Shown here piece after piece: positions 1 to 12,800 of a stretch of DNA of 64,000 nt. A program made the position numbers and the translations under genes. The DNA is from Apostichopus japonicus. Its lineage: Eukaryota > Echinodermata > Holothuroidea > Aspidochirotida > Stichopodidae. The stretch lies in the NCBI RefSeq assembly GCF_037975245.1, contig NC_092569.1, forward strand, positions 24,287,168 through 24,351,167, read 5' to 3'. Each line of letters begins with the position of its first letter. Within the stretch, counting starts at the first letter, position 1. The notes under the pieces were generated by a model. The model was not told the DNA's origin. It ran no database searches and worked only from the letters and a program-made list of their open reading frames with translations.

Positions 1-1157
1 AGCAGCTTTAAATTAAATACATGTATATATTTGTGGAGACAAAGTTACGTAGTCTATATTAAAGACATCACAGCGTTTAACTCGGTCAATCAAAGCCTAA
101 CGGAGAACATCAATGACAAGTAGAACGGTCAACTTAAACACACTGAAGAGAAATAATTTGTTTCAGCTTTTTAATTTGGCACTAATCATCGATACGACGG
201 AAGCCGGAAGTATCTATTTTGTCATGATCATAAGAATTATGTATGCCATTTTATCATCAACAAAAACATAATATGTTTAGACTTTTTAAGTCTCCCGTGA
301 AGTTGTCAGTCTGTATTGGTCGATAGGTTTGGGCCTACATACAAAGAGTTCATTCTGTTCTGTTCTAAGTTTGTTTCTGTTTGGTTAACTATTTAAAATT
401 CAACTTTTCTATATCACTTTATTCTCAGACAAGCTGCAGGAGTTTTGAAATTTGCTTATGGCTTAAATTGTCAACATTGTGAAATAAGAGCAGCGTGAGA
501 AAGGCAGCTTTCACCATATCTTGCATAGTTTATGTAAGGATTCTTCGAGATTAATTCACTTTTATTGTGCTTTGAGCTGCTTGAATAATTACATAATTAC
601 CCCTCCCTACATATATCGCGGTCTAGATAACAGTAAGTTGATTGGAAACTATAAACTATCGATGGGCCTATCTATATTATTTTACTAACATCTGTACGTC
701 TATTTGGAGTTGTTGTGATATTACAGTCTCACCGCGTGGTATATAGATATATGATGTGTTAACATTTCCTAGGGCTATTGAAATATGACAATTCTATGTT
801 ACTTAATGGTCGAGTTTGAGTGTTTCATCACCATTTTATCTATAAGATATATCATACAGGGTACACTGTAATTCCCGTACGATATTTGGGTTTGTTAAAG
901 CGTAAGGTTGACCTCCTCTAATCGTAGATTTAAGTTCAGACTCAAGGCAGAGTCTAACTTTTGGCTAACTGTTATCGCGTACCAAGTTAAGCAGACTATC
1001 CAATAAATCGATTCATCTGCGGTTAGTGGTCGGTGGTCATGTCGCTATGTACGGGAAAATGTAAACACCAGTCATCCAAAGATAATATCAACAAATGTTG
1101 TTAAAAAAACATCCGTGTGCTCTTTTTCAAATGTTTTAAAACTTTAAATATTCCCAC
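1..1157. other. No gene recognised
   Basis: AT-rich sequence with no credible long reading frame or splice-compatible exon on either strand. If the minus-strand lectin paralog at 1.2-2.5 kb continues, its linker and lectin-domain exons should lie to the left of the window or in unseen sequence. This stretch would then be intron. Confidence 0.5.
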
Positions 1158-1213
1158 AGTCAAAGACTAATTTCAATGATAAAATTCAAAGAATTTTTGT
1201 TTACGAATCTTAC

Positions 1214-2500
1214 TTTTGAGTTTTGTTGATCCATCTTCTTCCAGTGTCACTCCTCCAAATGTGATAATGTTGCAATTGTCTCCCTCTTTGATCCATTCAC
1301 TCTTCCCCTCCTTGTTGACATTTGTTCTGCAGTAGCAAGGCTTTTGTCCTGCAAAGTAAATATTGAAGTTTTTAATTTTGAACTAATTTTTATACATTAA
1401 TGTGACTAGGGAATGTATCAATAATAGAAGCAAAACGCTGTTACGTTTTGATTATAATATTAAGAAATGAAAAAATGCCTAAATGATTACTAACTAAGAA
1501 ATTTACATTGCGAAACATATTTATTCCTTACAAATTAGTATAACAAAAAGTCTGTTCTAACTATAATTCGGGTATCCCTACACATTTTAATGTAGTAATG
1601 GTTCATAAATTTGTATTACTTATTTTCAGGAGGCAGAACCAGGATTTGAAAAAGGAATGTCGTTGACTCCCTGACTGTCTCCCCTGAAAAATTATTTACA
1701 TGGAGGTAGTGGATTCTGAATCATGTATATATTGTAACGTTTACTCAGACTAATATTCTGGGGCGCCTCATTATTCCCTACTGAGGACTGGTGGTTGTAT
1801 GGAAACAAATGCAGCTTGGATGGTTTTGTTTTAGTAGCGAAGAGCCTTGAACCTCTCCATTACATACAGAGAATATAACACAAAAAAAAACAAGTAAAGA
1901 ACAAACGCTGAGATTTCTTTATCTATTACTACAATTAGACAATAAACATCCCAGATGGCCCTCAAAATTAAATAAAAACATTTGTACTTAAACGGAAATG
2001 GTTACAATCGAGATCTCATTACCAGAGTAGAGTCATATAACGATACGCACACACGTGTATAAAAGAATAATATGAAACAGATACAAATACGACCACAATG
2101 ATTGGAGCCAGGGCTACTATCGAACCGAACGATCTGATCGATCTGGGGGTTAAGTGATGTACACCAACACATACCTCTGTATTTGCATTTGTAGATTTTT
2201 ATGCCATGGTCAATGTCATTAAGCATATACAGCCTATATTTAATGCGAGTCTATATATGATCATTCATTGCTAAGAAATCGTGTTGAACCTTCTCTCTCA
2301 GCGATTCGATTTCATTACTTGTGTTATATATATTATGTATCGTGTTCAGACTTGCGTTAAGTTTATCAGTCTTAAGTCACTATAAGGTCTTTGAAGAGGA
2401 TATTTAAATGACTTCTACAGATATGAAACTCACCCTCTGTCCATTCGATGAACAAACATGCTCCAAATATAATGATTGCATCTAACACGGAGAGCTTCAT
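1214..2500 (-). CDS. Secreted C-type-lectin-family protein, 5' exons only (paralog 1)
   Basis: Two minus-strand exons are visible. Exon 1 (2500-2434, 67 nt) begins with ATG and encodes a 22-residue hydrophobic signal peptide starting MKLSVLDAIIIFGACLF; it ends in phase 1 at a GTGAGT donor. Exon 2 (1348-1214, 135 nt, phase 1 to phase 1) follows a TTTGCAG acceptor. It encodes a short charged module with three cysteines (KPCYC and DNC), ending before GTAAG. Both exons match the start of the complete lectin gene at 39400-50984 almost residue for residue, so the missing 3' exons are probably Ser/Thr linker exons and a C-type lectin domain beyond the left edge. The joined frame has no stop. Function (secreted lectin) is inferred from the paralog, because no lectin domain is visible here. 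Confidence 0.65.
2160..2385 (-). pseudogene. Decayed exon-like open segment between lectin exons 1 and 2
   Basis: On the minus strand an open segment, rich in N/E/K and interrupted by an in-frame TAG, runs into a cysteine-rich stretch (YKCKYRGMCWC). The same reading and the same TAG occur in copy 2 (about 50580-50870). It cannot be spliced between exon 1 and exon 2 without a stop. In copy 1 a deletion of about 33 bp removes the candidate GTAAGT donor seen in copy 2. It is most likely an ancestral exon now skipped in both copies, though it could simply be conserved intron. Confidence 0.3.
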
Positions 2501-2704
2501 CTTTCCTACTTGATAAAAACTCTTGAATTTAACAAACTCCACGAGATAACAAAATAGTAAATCAAATGAGAAACATTGGCATTAGAAGAGTGTTTCCCTC
2601 TTCTGGGAATCTGTTTAGAAAGAGGCAACAGACACGCCAACCTAAATTTAATCCTTATAACGCAAAGTGTACATTTATGAATATTCATAATTCTTATGAA
2701 TGAT

Positions 2705-3832
2705 CCACCCAGCTCGTCCAATATTGTATCGCTATATTGCGTCCAAAAGGTACCGTCGACCGCGCAGTTTAGCGGACTAAAATACATTCTAGACCTTCTG
2801 AGAGACATGACGTCATTGCAAGCTCGTCCAATCACAGAATGATCATGATGTTAGGCACGAAAACCAATAGCGTTGGTGCGTATGTGAAAACTTTCGGGCC
2901 GGTTTTGGTTGTCGTAGTACAGTAATTGTACCGTGAATGTTATTCTTTCCAGCTACGTATATTCCATAACAACTCCCTGATTAGGTATTGTTAAAAATTT
3001 CTGAAACACCAACCTACAGAAACACAGATAAAAGAAGTTTGCTTCAAAAGTAAGTGATTCAAACATGTTTTTGAGTAAAATTGTCACAGAATCTGCATTT
3101 ATTCTTTGGACAAAATACGTAGGCCTAACTTTTTTAATTGGTTCTCGCCAAGTTGTACAAGTTGTAGGCCTATATACTAGGCAATGTATAGTAGTAGTAC
3201 TATAGCCTGGCTTCATTTATGATTTAGTACTAGAAGTTCTGGCATAGGTAGGCCGAGCTAATTGAAAACACACATGTGACTAACTTATGGGACTGGGAAA
3301 CGTTATGACCCCTTGATTCAAACGGGCAACGTCTGTCAGTTGACCATATTATGCAATTTAATTATGAGGAGCATAATGTTCAAGAAAGACTACTTTCTGT
3401 TGAAAGTATAGGTTTCTGTTAGAAGTGCATGTGTGTTTATAATGGTTACATACCTTTATTGCCACTGCTACAATAGTACAAATGGTGAAACAATATATTG
3501 GACGGTATGGAAAGGTACCGAACCTGTTATTGACGAGTAAACAGGGCTATATGGGACCACAGTATATCTATTTTCTGTGAAAATCCTGCAGATTGAAAAA
3601 TCAACCTATACATATTCTAACATCGGATTCTTCTCACTAATGACAAACAACTTTTGCAGTATTAACAAGTGTTTACGGACTATATTTCTTAATTCTATAG
3701 TTCTGCTCAGATGCTCATTTTGGAAATAAAAATTAATTTTCTACTATGTGTGAAGAAACAGTGATTGAAGATTTACAGTGCTAAGTACTGTACTTGTATA
3801 ATTATCATCATGTCTTTTACAAATTTTAGGCA
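2705..3832. other. Intergenic region upstream of the KDZ gene
   Basis: No coding exon recognised. Directly before the KDZ start codon is a good acceptor (TTTACAAATTTTAG then GCAATGG), so an untranslated first exon probably lies in this stretch or further left. No TATA box could be assigned with confidence. Confidence 0.4.
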
Positions 3833-6800
3833 ATGGCATCAATGGGCCCACCCGTTGGTAAAAAAGCGAAACTGGGCAAGCCTCCGAAACGACGTGCTGT
3901 GTCAGTAAGTCTGACAAAGAAAGGACGTCTGACCTCAAAAACCGTTTGCTTTCGTCAGCGAAGAAGAAAACGAAAGGCAACTTTCAAAGAATTGTTCAGT
4001 AGAATTATTTGGGATGAAGATCTGCAGCTGCAACAACACCTGGATTCTGCAGATGGAAATTCTGATGAATTAACCCAGTCAGCATCCCTAGCCAGGCCTC
4101 AAACTACACAGTCTTCATCCAAGTCATACAAGGAGAAAGTGAAGGCAAGTGAAGAAGCTTGGACTAATATCCGGGGAGAGCTGATGAAGGCATATGTGGG
4201 GTCATTTATGCCACCAGATAACGGTCAGTGCTGTGTCACTGGCTGCATTGCTAAAGTATCGTACAAGTGTGACGACTGCCATCACCACGCATACTTCTGT
4301 GGGCCACATCTTGTTCAGACTCACCAGGGAAAATTGCATGTGCCGTGTTCATATGAGGTATAGTTATTTTATCTACAACCTGTGTAATTGGTTTTCATTT
4401 CAGATGGGAAATATAGTATGTTTAATTCATGGTTCAAACTTATGTTCTAGTCAGTTTTCAGTTTAGTCAAGTACTTGAACAGTAATTAATATGAAAGTTA
4501 AATTTCCAAACAAATTACACATTGCAGGTGGATAATAAATTTTTGTAAAACAGTTATTCACATCATTTTGCAAATTTGTTTGAAAAATTAGGTATAGGAA
4601 TTTGTCATTCACCTTCTGCTTTACAAGTTAATTGACATCTTATCTCCATTAAAGAAACATTTGTCATCAATTCAGACTAGCTGGACTACTTTTGTGCTCT
4701 TCACAACAAATGATCAATTGACATGCATGCATGAGTACAGCTACTCCTATATTGACTTTATTTGCCTGTATATCCACCAAATTGTCACTGTTCATAATGA
4801 TATGCAATGGATATGACTCACCAGTGCCATGTGAGCTTTATCAATCTTTATCAATTGCTTGTGTATATTTTAACTGTGGATCAATAGTGTTCATAAAGTT
4901 TATAAAAGCGAGAAAACAGGTGTTTTCCCTTGAGGTGCAGCTTCTGTGGATAACCACAGGATTTAGCCAGTACCTACTATTTTGCAACTTCTCATAGTTG
5001 ATCTAAAGTTTCTTTGTTTTCTACCTGTATTGAAGCTAGCTATACTTGTTCATGTTAACCACAGCCAGTTTATTTGTACTGCTTTATGGCAGTTTATCAG
5101 ACTTGATTGTGGTGTGTGCGCTCTAAAGAAACAATCCTTTCATTGATTTTTAGTTGATACTGTTGAATTTCACAGGACACTGTTGTTTATGAGAAACTTT
5201 AAGAAACATGTCTTGTTAAAACTAAAGAACAGGTTGACACTAAAGTGGCATTTTCAATTTACTATTCAAGTAATTAAGGTCGAAGGGGTTGTGCATGTTA
5301 TGCCTTGAATTCCAAGAAATAGATTAGAAACAGTTGATCAATATTTAATAACATTCAGATGAATCATATAAGTCTGTTGTAATTGTATATTATTTGATGT
5401 TTCTGTCTAACCCGGCCCACAAAGTTCATATTTCCAACAGCTATATTTTTCAGTTCTCTCAAACCAAGGAATCTATTTTTTTAACAGTCAGGGGCTTTCG
5501 CCCATGGCTTGCTACAGAGCCTTAAGCATGGAAACAGCTAAATACTAGAATGAATAGATAGTATAATATACAATATTCTTTCATTTTCTTCTTTTGGACA
5601 GGATGAAACATTGACAGAGGTCTTTGTAAAACAGGAACCATGGTATCCAAAGGGAGACCACGACTGTGAATCGGTCCAGACACACAATATTGTTGTTGTA
5701 GATTACAAAGGTAGGTACATATCATACATGTTATATTCACTGACAATATCCATGCAGTTAATTACATTATTAAGTTGTTACCAGTAGGCATGGGGTACTG
5801 TAAATGTAATCATCAATCACCTTGGCTCGGCTGAATTTTTATTTAATTGAAACAATTGTTTGTTTAAAGAAAAGACAGTTAATCATGGCTTTAGACAGTG
5901 GTTTTGCTTTTCAACAGGCCAAAAGCATGAAAATGTCTCCTTTGAAATATGACAAAACCCAATTTTTTAAAACAAATTCTCCAAAAAATATACAGTATTT
6001 CAAATGTTGCAGTAGTTTTATAGAGGTTTAGAAATTGTTCTACAATTTCAGTGCAACAGTCTAAGCATCAGTGAGTATTCAGAAAAGTTTTATAAAAATA
6101 CTAATAGAATGTCACAATATCAGTGCTGCTGTGTAAATATTAAGTTAACTTCACTGAAATGTAAACATTTAAATTAAGCAACACTCTGCATGGTTTCAGA
6201 CTGACGATGATATTCATTTTTACAGGCCGACAACATGATATTCCAGTGGCATTTTGCAACTGTGAGTCTGAAGCAACTCAACTTGTTCGTATGGGACTAT
6301 GGCCAGCATCTGCAGTCAAACCACAGGTTGCATTTTCTGTAGACCTGATGAGATGGTTGACAGTCATGTCACTGGAATGCCATGTTGCACTCAGAAACCT
6401 TTGTCAAGCACTGAGTTGGATGGTGCCTAAAACCCTACCAATCTTAGTGAGTTTTCATTTTTAGTGATTCATGTTATACTGTATAAGTTTTTACATACAA
6501 TTCTTTGGTTTGTGTCATGTAAATTATTGATTGATAGAATTTCACCACAAAAAGGTTGTAGCTGTATGTGATGCCTACATTATCAGATATATACATAAGC
6601 TTTCATGTATTACACATATCATTTCATCTACAATTTTTTTATTTTCAGGTCAAAAACCCTTATTCCCTGCTCTCGAAGAACTCCTTTGCAGAGTTCCGTT
6701 TTATGTGCAACCAATTGGACAGTTTTAAATTCCTTCAAAACCCACTGCTCCACAAACCCCTCAAACCAAGCTGTCTTGCTTGCCCGAAGGTAGGTACTGT

Positions 6801-9800
6801 ACTGCACTAGGGACCTTATTTGATGTGAATGTTGATCTTTATATGGAGATAATAATTAATTGTGGCATTAATTGTTTGTGGGGTTCCGTGTTCATCATGA
6901 GGACTGTCAGCTGCTTCTATCAATCTGAATCATTAGAATGCTGCTGTATAGAACCACCATGTCATCAGCAGTAATACATTCCTTATACAACTGAAGCAGA
7001 AATATGGGATTCAAATTGACAGTGCTACTTGAAACTGTCTTTACAATGTTCTGTAGTAATCACTGGCATGCAATAGCCTAAAACATTATACTGATATGAG
7101 CAATTGGGATTTCTCTCTTGCTCTCTTGAACAGACCGGTGGTAAAAGAATTTTAAGCTTGGATGCTATGTTTGGCTTGAAGCGTTGGAAGAAGTCTGGCT
7201 CGAGCGAGTTGCCCCCAAAGTATGTAGATTCTTTCTTTTTGGAGCAGAACGTAGTGGATGGCTTTGTCCAGAGCTACCATCATCAGGCCACTAGCAAACA
7301 GGTAACAATAAATTAATACATCTCTATATCCTTGCCGAAGGAATCTATCTGGTTGTGTGCGTGTGTGAGCATGTATGTTTCAATGTGGCATATACTGTAT
7401 ATGATGGTGAAGCCGTGTTTTTGTATCCATGTTTGTATGGGAAACCTCCACTTGTTAACATGATAAGCACCATTTTATGTTTTGGTTGTGTTAAATTCAT
7501 ACTTACTCAGTACATAGATGCACCATATTTATTGCTCAGTTGTTGATTGAAAACTGTACTTCTGGTATTGTGGCTAACTTAGTGATTTTTACTTGGGTTT
7601 CTATTAAAGTCTGAGTCTTGAATGTGTTAGTTATAACAACAGAAAATGATCCCAAATGCTCAAGGAAGCCAGATCTGGTTGTTTAAAGGTTGCTATTTCA
7701 AGACAATTTCCTGATTTTCTACGGCGGTGATTAATTTGTTTGAAGTTCCAGCTTTACCTTTACTATTTGAATCTGCCTATAGGGGCTTCACTCTGACCTC
7801 TGCGATGACTCACATAGCAGGGTGCACATTGGTAGACAAGCCAGGTGTTACCCTATAGACAACATCCTAAATGAGGTAGCTAAATTACTTATGTATGTCA
7901 GGCAAGGAATCACAAAAGACAAAACCTCATAGCTTTCTGGTTATCATGTCACTAAATCCTTTAAATAACTTTAAACATCGTGCCAACTGGTATCTGACAC
8001 ATATTGATGTTATATACACCTAGGGTATAATGATTAATGCTTCATTGCAATTGCAGAACTGTAGCACATTTCAAGCTGGTGATCTCATGCAGTCAAAGAA
8101 CAAATCAAAGAAAATAGATGAGACGGGAGTGTTCGGGAGCGTCTGCAGGCACGAGATGCCAATTTCATTCTTTAGTCTTCGCCAGGGGGAGCAGTAAGTA
8201 TATATGTAACCTAAAACATATCATCATCATCATTAATCAGTATTTATTAAGCGCTGTTATGGTGGAACACTGCAAGAAGTGCCTTGAAAGAGAAAGGTTT
8301 AGGCTGCTTCTTGAAGCTGTTTAGTGAGTGGCAATGTCTGAGTTCATGTGACTTTATAAACAAGGGCCAATTTTCTATAGAATGCAGAAATATCATATCC
8401 ATTGAATTTGAAGGGAGGCTCAATAAGGAGATTAGCATGTGGAAAGCTTTGAGAATGAGTTGGCTTGTGAGGGGAAATGAAATCCCACAAATATTAAGGT
8501 GTAATCCATGAAGGGCCTTCCATATAGTCAGAAGGGCCTTCCCTATAGTCAGAAGGGCCTTTCATATAGTTCCATACTTGAAGTATAGCCATTTGGATGC
8601 TAAATTCTATTTCACTCAAAAAACAGTATCCACTCCAAAGGCCTTATTGACAAAGTAGTTCTGGGGATGAGTGATGAGGTATACCCCTGGTGGAGTACCA
8701 AGCATGGGCATACTGTACAGAGTTTGATCACTCCTGTAGTTAGTTATATGAACACCAGAAAAGTAGTACCCAGGATTATCTTTATCAGTATGATTAAAGT
8801 GCTACTCACTCAACCTAATTTTCCCAATTACAATCCTGCATCATCGAAAATCATGAAGTTATGGTTATTTTTGTTTAAAGAAGACCCATTTTAATAAACA
8901 TGAAAAAAATATACCTAGAGTTAGTAATAAAATGAACTATTACACCCAGTTACATTTGATCCATCCATCATAGTAAAAAAAAAGACTTATTTGTGACTAT
9001 TACGTATCGTGTGTGTACAAGCCATCATCTTTATTAATTGCTTTATTTCAGACTTTCCAATGCAGTCTATATGGTACAGCATCTGTTGAAAGAATTGCCG
9101 AATACCCAGCATTACATTTTGTACGACATTGCCTGTATGTTAGAAGCTCACCTTAAGGTACGGTAATTGAAATACTTTATAATTATGTATAGCTTACATC
9201 AAATGAGACTACCAATCTCAATAGGTTAGGGTAAAATGGAAAATAGTGTCACATTTACAGGAAACTAAAGTCTAAACAGTGTGTGAAGAAAGAAACTGGT
9301 TGAGGGGTTGGACATTCACAATTGATAACCCTCCCTCATCCATGCTATTGGTAACCACATGGGTAAACAGTGATCATAATTGGTTTCTATTGGTTAGAAC
9401 ATTAACTTATTTTACCTGGCATCACATAGTATATCACAAAGCAATGGAGCTTTGTGATATCATAAGGAATATTCCCCATAGATGAAGCAATCATCCGCAG
9501 TGGCGTAGGAAGGTTCTTTTGAGTGGGGGGCTGAAGACTGATGGCCGGCCTGGGGGAGGGGTCTAAGGGATAGGGGGTGTCCCTCTCCCTTTGGAATTTT
9601 TTTGCATTTCCAGGTGGCCTTAGATGCAATTTGGCGCAATATAGCACACTTCAACACCCACTCCATTTTGTAAATAATTTTGTATTTTCACCTGGCCTTA
9701 GATGCAATTTGGTGCTCCAAATGAGATTTTTTTCTCATTTGGAAATGAAAGGGTTTTCTGACTTGCGAAGTGGGGGGGGGGGCGGAATGAAACTTCTGCC

Positions 9801-12800
9801 CCTCCATATTTTTCACTGGGGGCTGGCCCCCCAGCCCCCCGCCCCCGGTTCCTACGCCCTTGATCATCCGGACAATGACTTGCTAAAATAACAAGCTTAA
9901 TTTTAGTGGGTAATTGAAATTTACTTGCAACATTTACATACAAAGAAAGAAAACAAAACTTACTTTCTATCTCTCCCTATTTCTTTCCTTAAGCACATTC
10001 AGTATGTATACATTATTTCTATTACTTATGAATTTTGGGACTCATAAATAATTGCAAATAGAATAGTTTAGTGTGTACAAATTGCTATTGAATTTTGAAT
10101 TTGCTAAGTGATAGTGAATAAATTATTCCTTGACTTGGTCTGTTGTCTGTATTGTGATTTGATGAGAGCAGAGAAAGCCTCCACAAAAACATAGTTACAA
10201 GTATGTTTTTCTTTCAATAAGCCATCACATGCATAGACAGGAATTAAACATTTTCATTCCCCCAAAAAGATTCAATGCATAATGTTCTTTAAATTTTGTT
10301 TTCTCTGCAACAGAAATCAGGGCAACATGCACTGCTGTCCAAAATCAAACTAGCTGTTCCAGCTTTTCACATTTATGGGCACAAACCTTCATGCCAGGTA
10401 ACAGTCTTATTCTATCAATTTCAACTCAATATCTATAACTTAAACATGTATTCTGTAAGCTGGCAAGGAAAGCAATGTGCAATCATTGTGTACCAAAACA
10501 TCTTGTAACCAGTTATTGATGAAATGTACAGTTCTTGTACCTTTCATGTGTTATGTCCTTAGTTGGTATCAGCCATAGTGACATGTTTAGAATGACTCTT
10601 GGCCAGAATCAACAAGAGCATGTGCATCAGCAGTTAGTTTCACATATACTCTTTTAATCAAAAGAAGAAGTTCTAGCAAACTAGCTACCAACACATTCCC
10701 GTTGTGTCAAGCAATATTTGTTGAAGTGCTCTTTGTTGTTTATGTTTGCATATTCCTTAATGCTAATCCTAAGATGTAGTAGGATCAATTCTGCTCATTT
10801 TGTTGTATATTAGTTACAACATGTCCCTAATTTACAAGCTTGCAAGCACAGGACAGCATAAACCAACATAACATAACATAGTTATATATTTCCACAGATC
10901 ACATACAGTACAAGACGGGTTGATGGATTTGCCCTCAGTGATGGTGAGCAAGTAGAAAGGCTGTGGTCGTACATGCGGAATTTTGTGACGAGTACACGAG
11001 AGATGACTCCATCCCACAGGATTGATGCTCTATGTGATGCTCTGATACATTATGCCCACAAAACAACAAGACACCTTGGTAATGCAACTTAAAATGACGC
11101 AATGGTTTAAAATTTTAATAATTCCGGTCAGTTCATAGCAATATTAATTGTTGGAATCCTGTAGTATTCCTTATTGTGTATTTCATTGCTGTACAAAGTA
11201 AAATGCTAATTAGCTTGTACAGTATTTCTTATTTTCTTACATCGATTGTTAAGTGCAATACCAAATGGTTGCCATACTGTTTGATATCATATATACTTTT
11301 TGTGTGCCAGTTGGGTAATTAATCAGTAGTATATGAATTCTTCATTAATTACTTCAATTAGGTGAAATCCTCCTGCAAAGATATCATCGTGCAACCCAGG
11401 CTGTGAATACTGCAAAGGAAGAACTGGCAGAAGCCATGTCGTCTCATCAGCAAGGTTTGTGATCAGTAGTAGCTTTTAACACGCCAATAGATGGGGGGGG
11501 GGGGGGGGGAAAGGGGTAATGGTTGGCATGGGTCCTGCAGAGTAGAGGGGAGCAGTTCATTAACACAGTCACAGTAACTGCTTCCAATGTGCTATTTGCT
11601 GTAATATTAACTTATATCACATGACATGATGTGTTGGTAGATCCTATCTTGTATTATCTTGTGTTGAAAAGATCCATATGGTTCTCTGATTTGTCGGGTA
11701 AAGAATGAAATTGCCACCCCTTTGTTGTGGATGAATTTAACTGATGGATCAGAACTTACAATGCACAATGGAAATACCCACCACCCTAACCTCCCCTAAC
11801 CCCCTTCCCCCCAAAAAAATAATAATAATATATATATATATATATATGTCACATACCCAAATTAATTGTATGCATGTGTGTGAAAGGAAATAAGTTCATG
11901 TAATGGAAACTTTGGCTTACATATTCAATTGAAATTCAAAGTGTCTTTGGCATCAAAATTGCCCCAACGTATAGACAGAACTTTGCAACCTGCTGCAAAA
12001 GTTGTACAGCTGAGTATTTGTACATACTTTATTTCAAAGTGACGCTGGGAAACAAAAACAAAGGATAAAAAGTGTTGTGTTAAGTAGTGTTCAATGTAGT
12101 GACCACATCTGAGGAAACATTTAACAGTCTTTCAGCCAGAAATGTTCCTTCAAAGCAATGCCTTAATCATTCACTTATATTACACAACAGGTTCAGAACC
12201 AATCACTGAGACGATGATTCGAAGATGGAGAGTTGAGCTGACATCAACCCAAGTGTCTCCTTCTGTGTTGACTAGTAAGATTTAACTGTAATCCACTTTT
12301 TTAGGAAAGCTCATTCATGTTTCTTCTTATTATATAATAGCCAAAGATGGCCAGTGAATGTATGTTGTACTGATCAAATTCTCTTGTTGGGTAAGAATAT
12401 TTTTAGTTTTCATCAGCATTCTTGTAGAACTCAATTGATGCAACTTTCTCTTTTTGATGATGCTTCCTGCTTGTTTATCTCCACTTGCAGCATCTGGTGC
12501 AGACATGTCAACAAACGAGGCATATGCTATCCAGCTGTCAACATATTATGATATGTGGTGAGTTTATTGTACTCAACTTATGTGTATAACTTTGTATCAG
12601 CTATTATTACTTAATTCAACAATAGCAGTTTTATGAATGTCATATACGTACTCGTGTGCTGATCTTTCAGCATAAGTCGTGCAGGGTGCAAACAAACAAC
12701 AACAATATGTATGTCCTTCAACTACAATGCTCAAACAGACACATGCTTCTACATTTGGTTCATGCGAGCAATATTGCATTAAATTCATAATTGCAGATAT

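Larger units (their letters stand above)
1158..2704. repeat. Segmental duplicate A, copy 1
   Basis: This segment is highly similar, in the same orientation, to 49581-51195. Similarity starts at the shared CAGTCAAAGACTA and ends near AATATTCATAATTCTTAT, after which the copies diverge. It contains the first two coding exons of a lectin-family gene and the intron between them. Copy 1 lacks about 33 bp present in copy 2 near 50572-50620. Confidence 0.85.
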
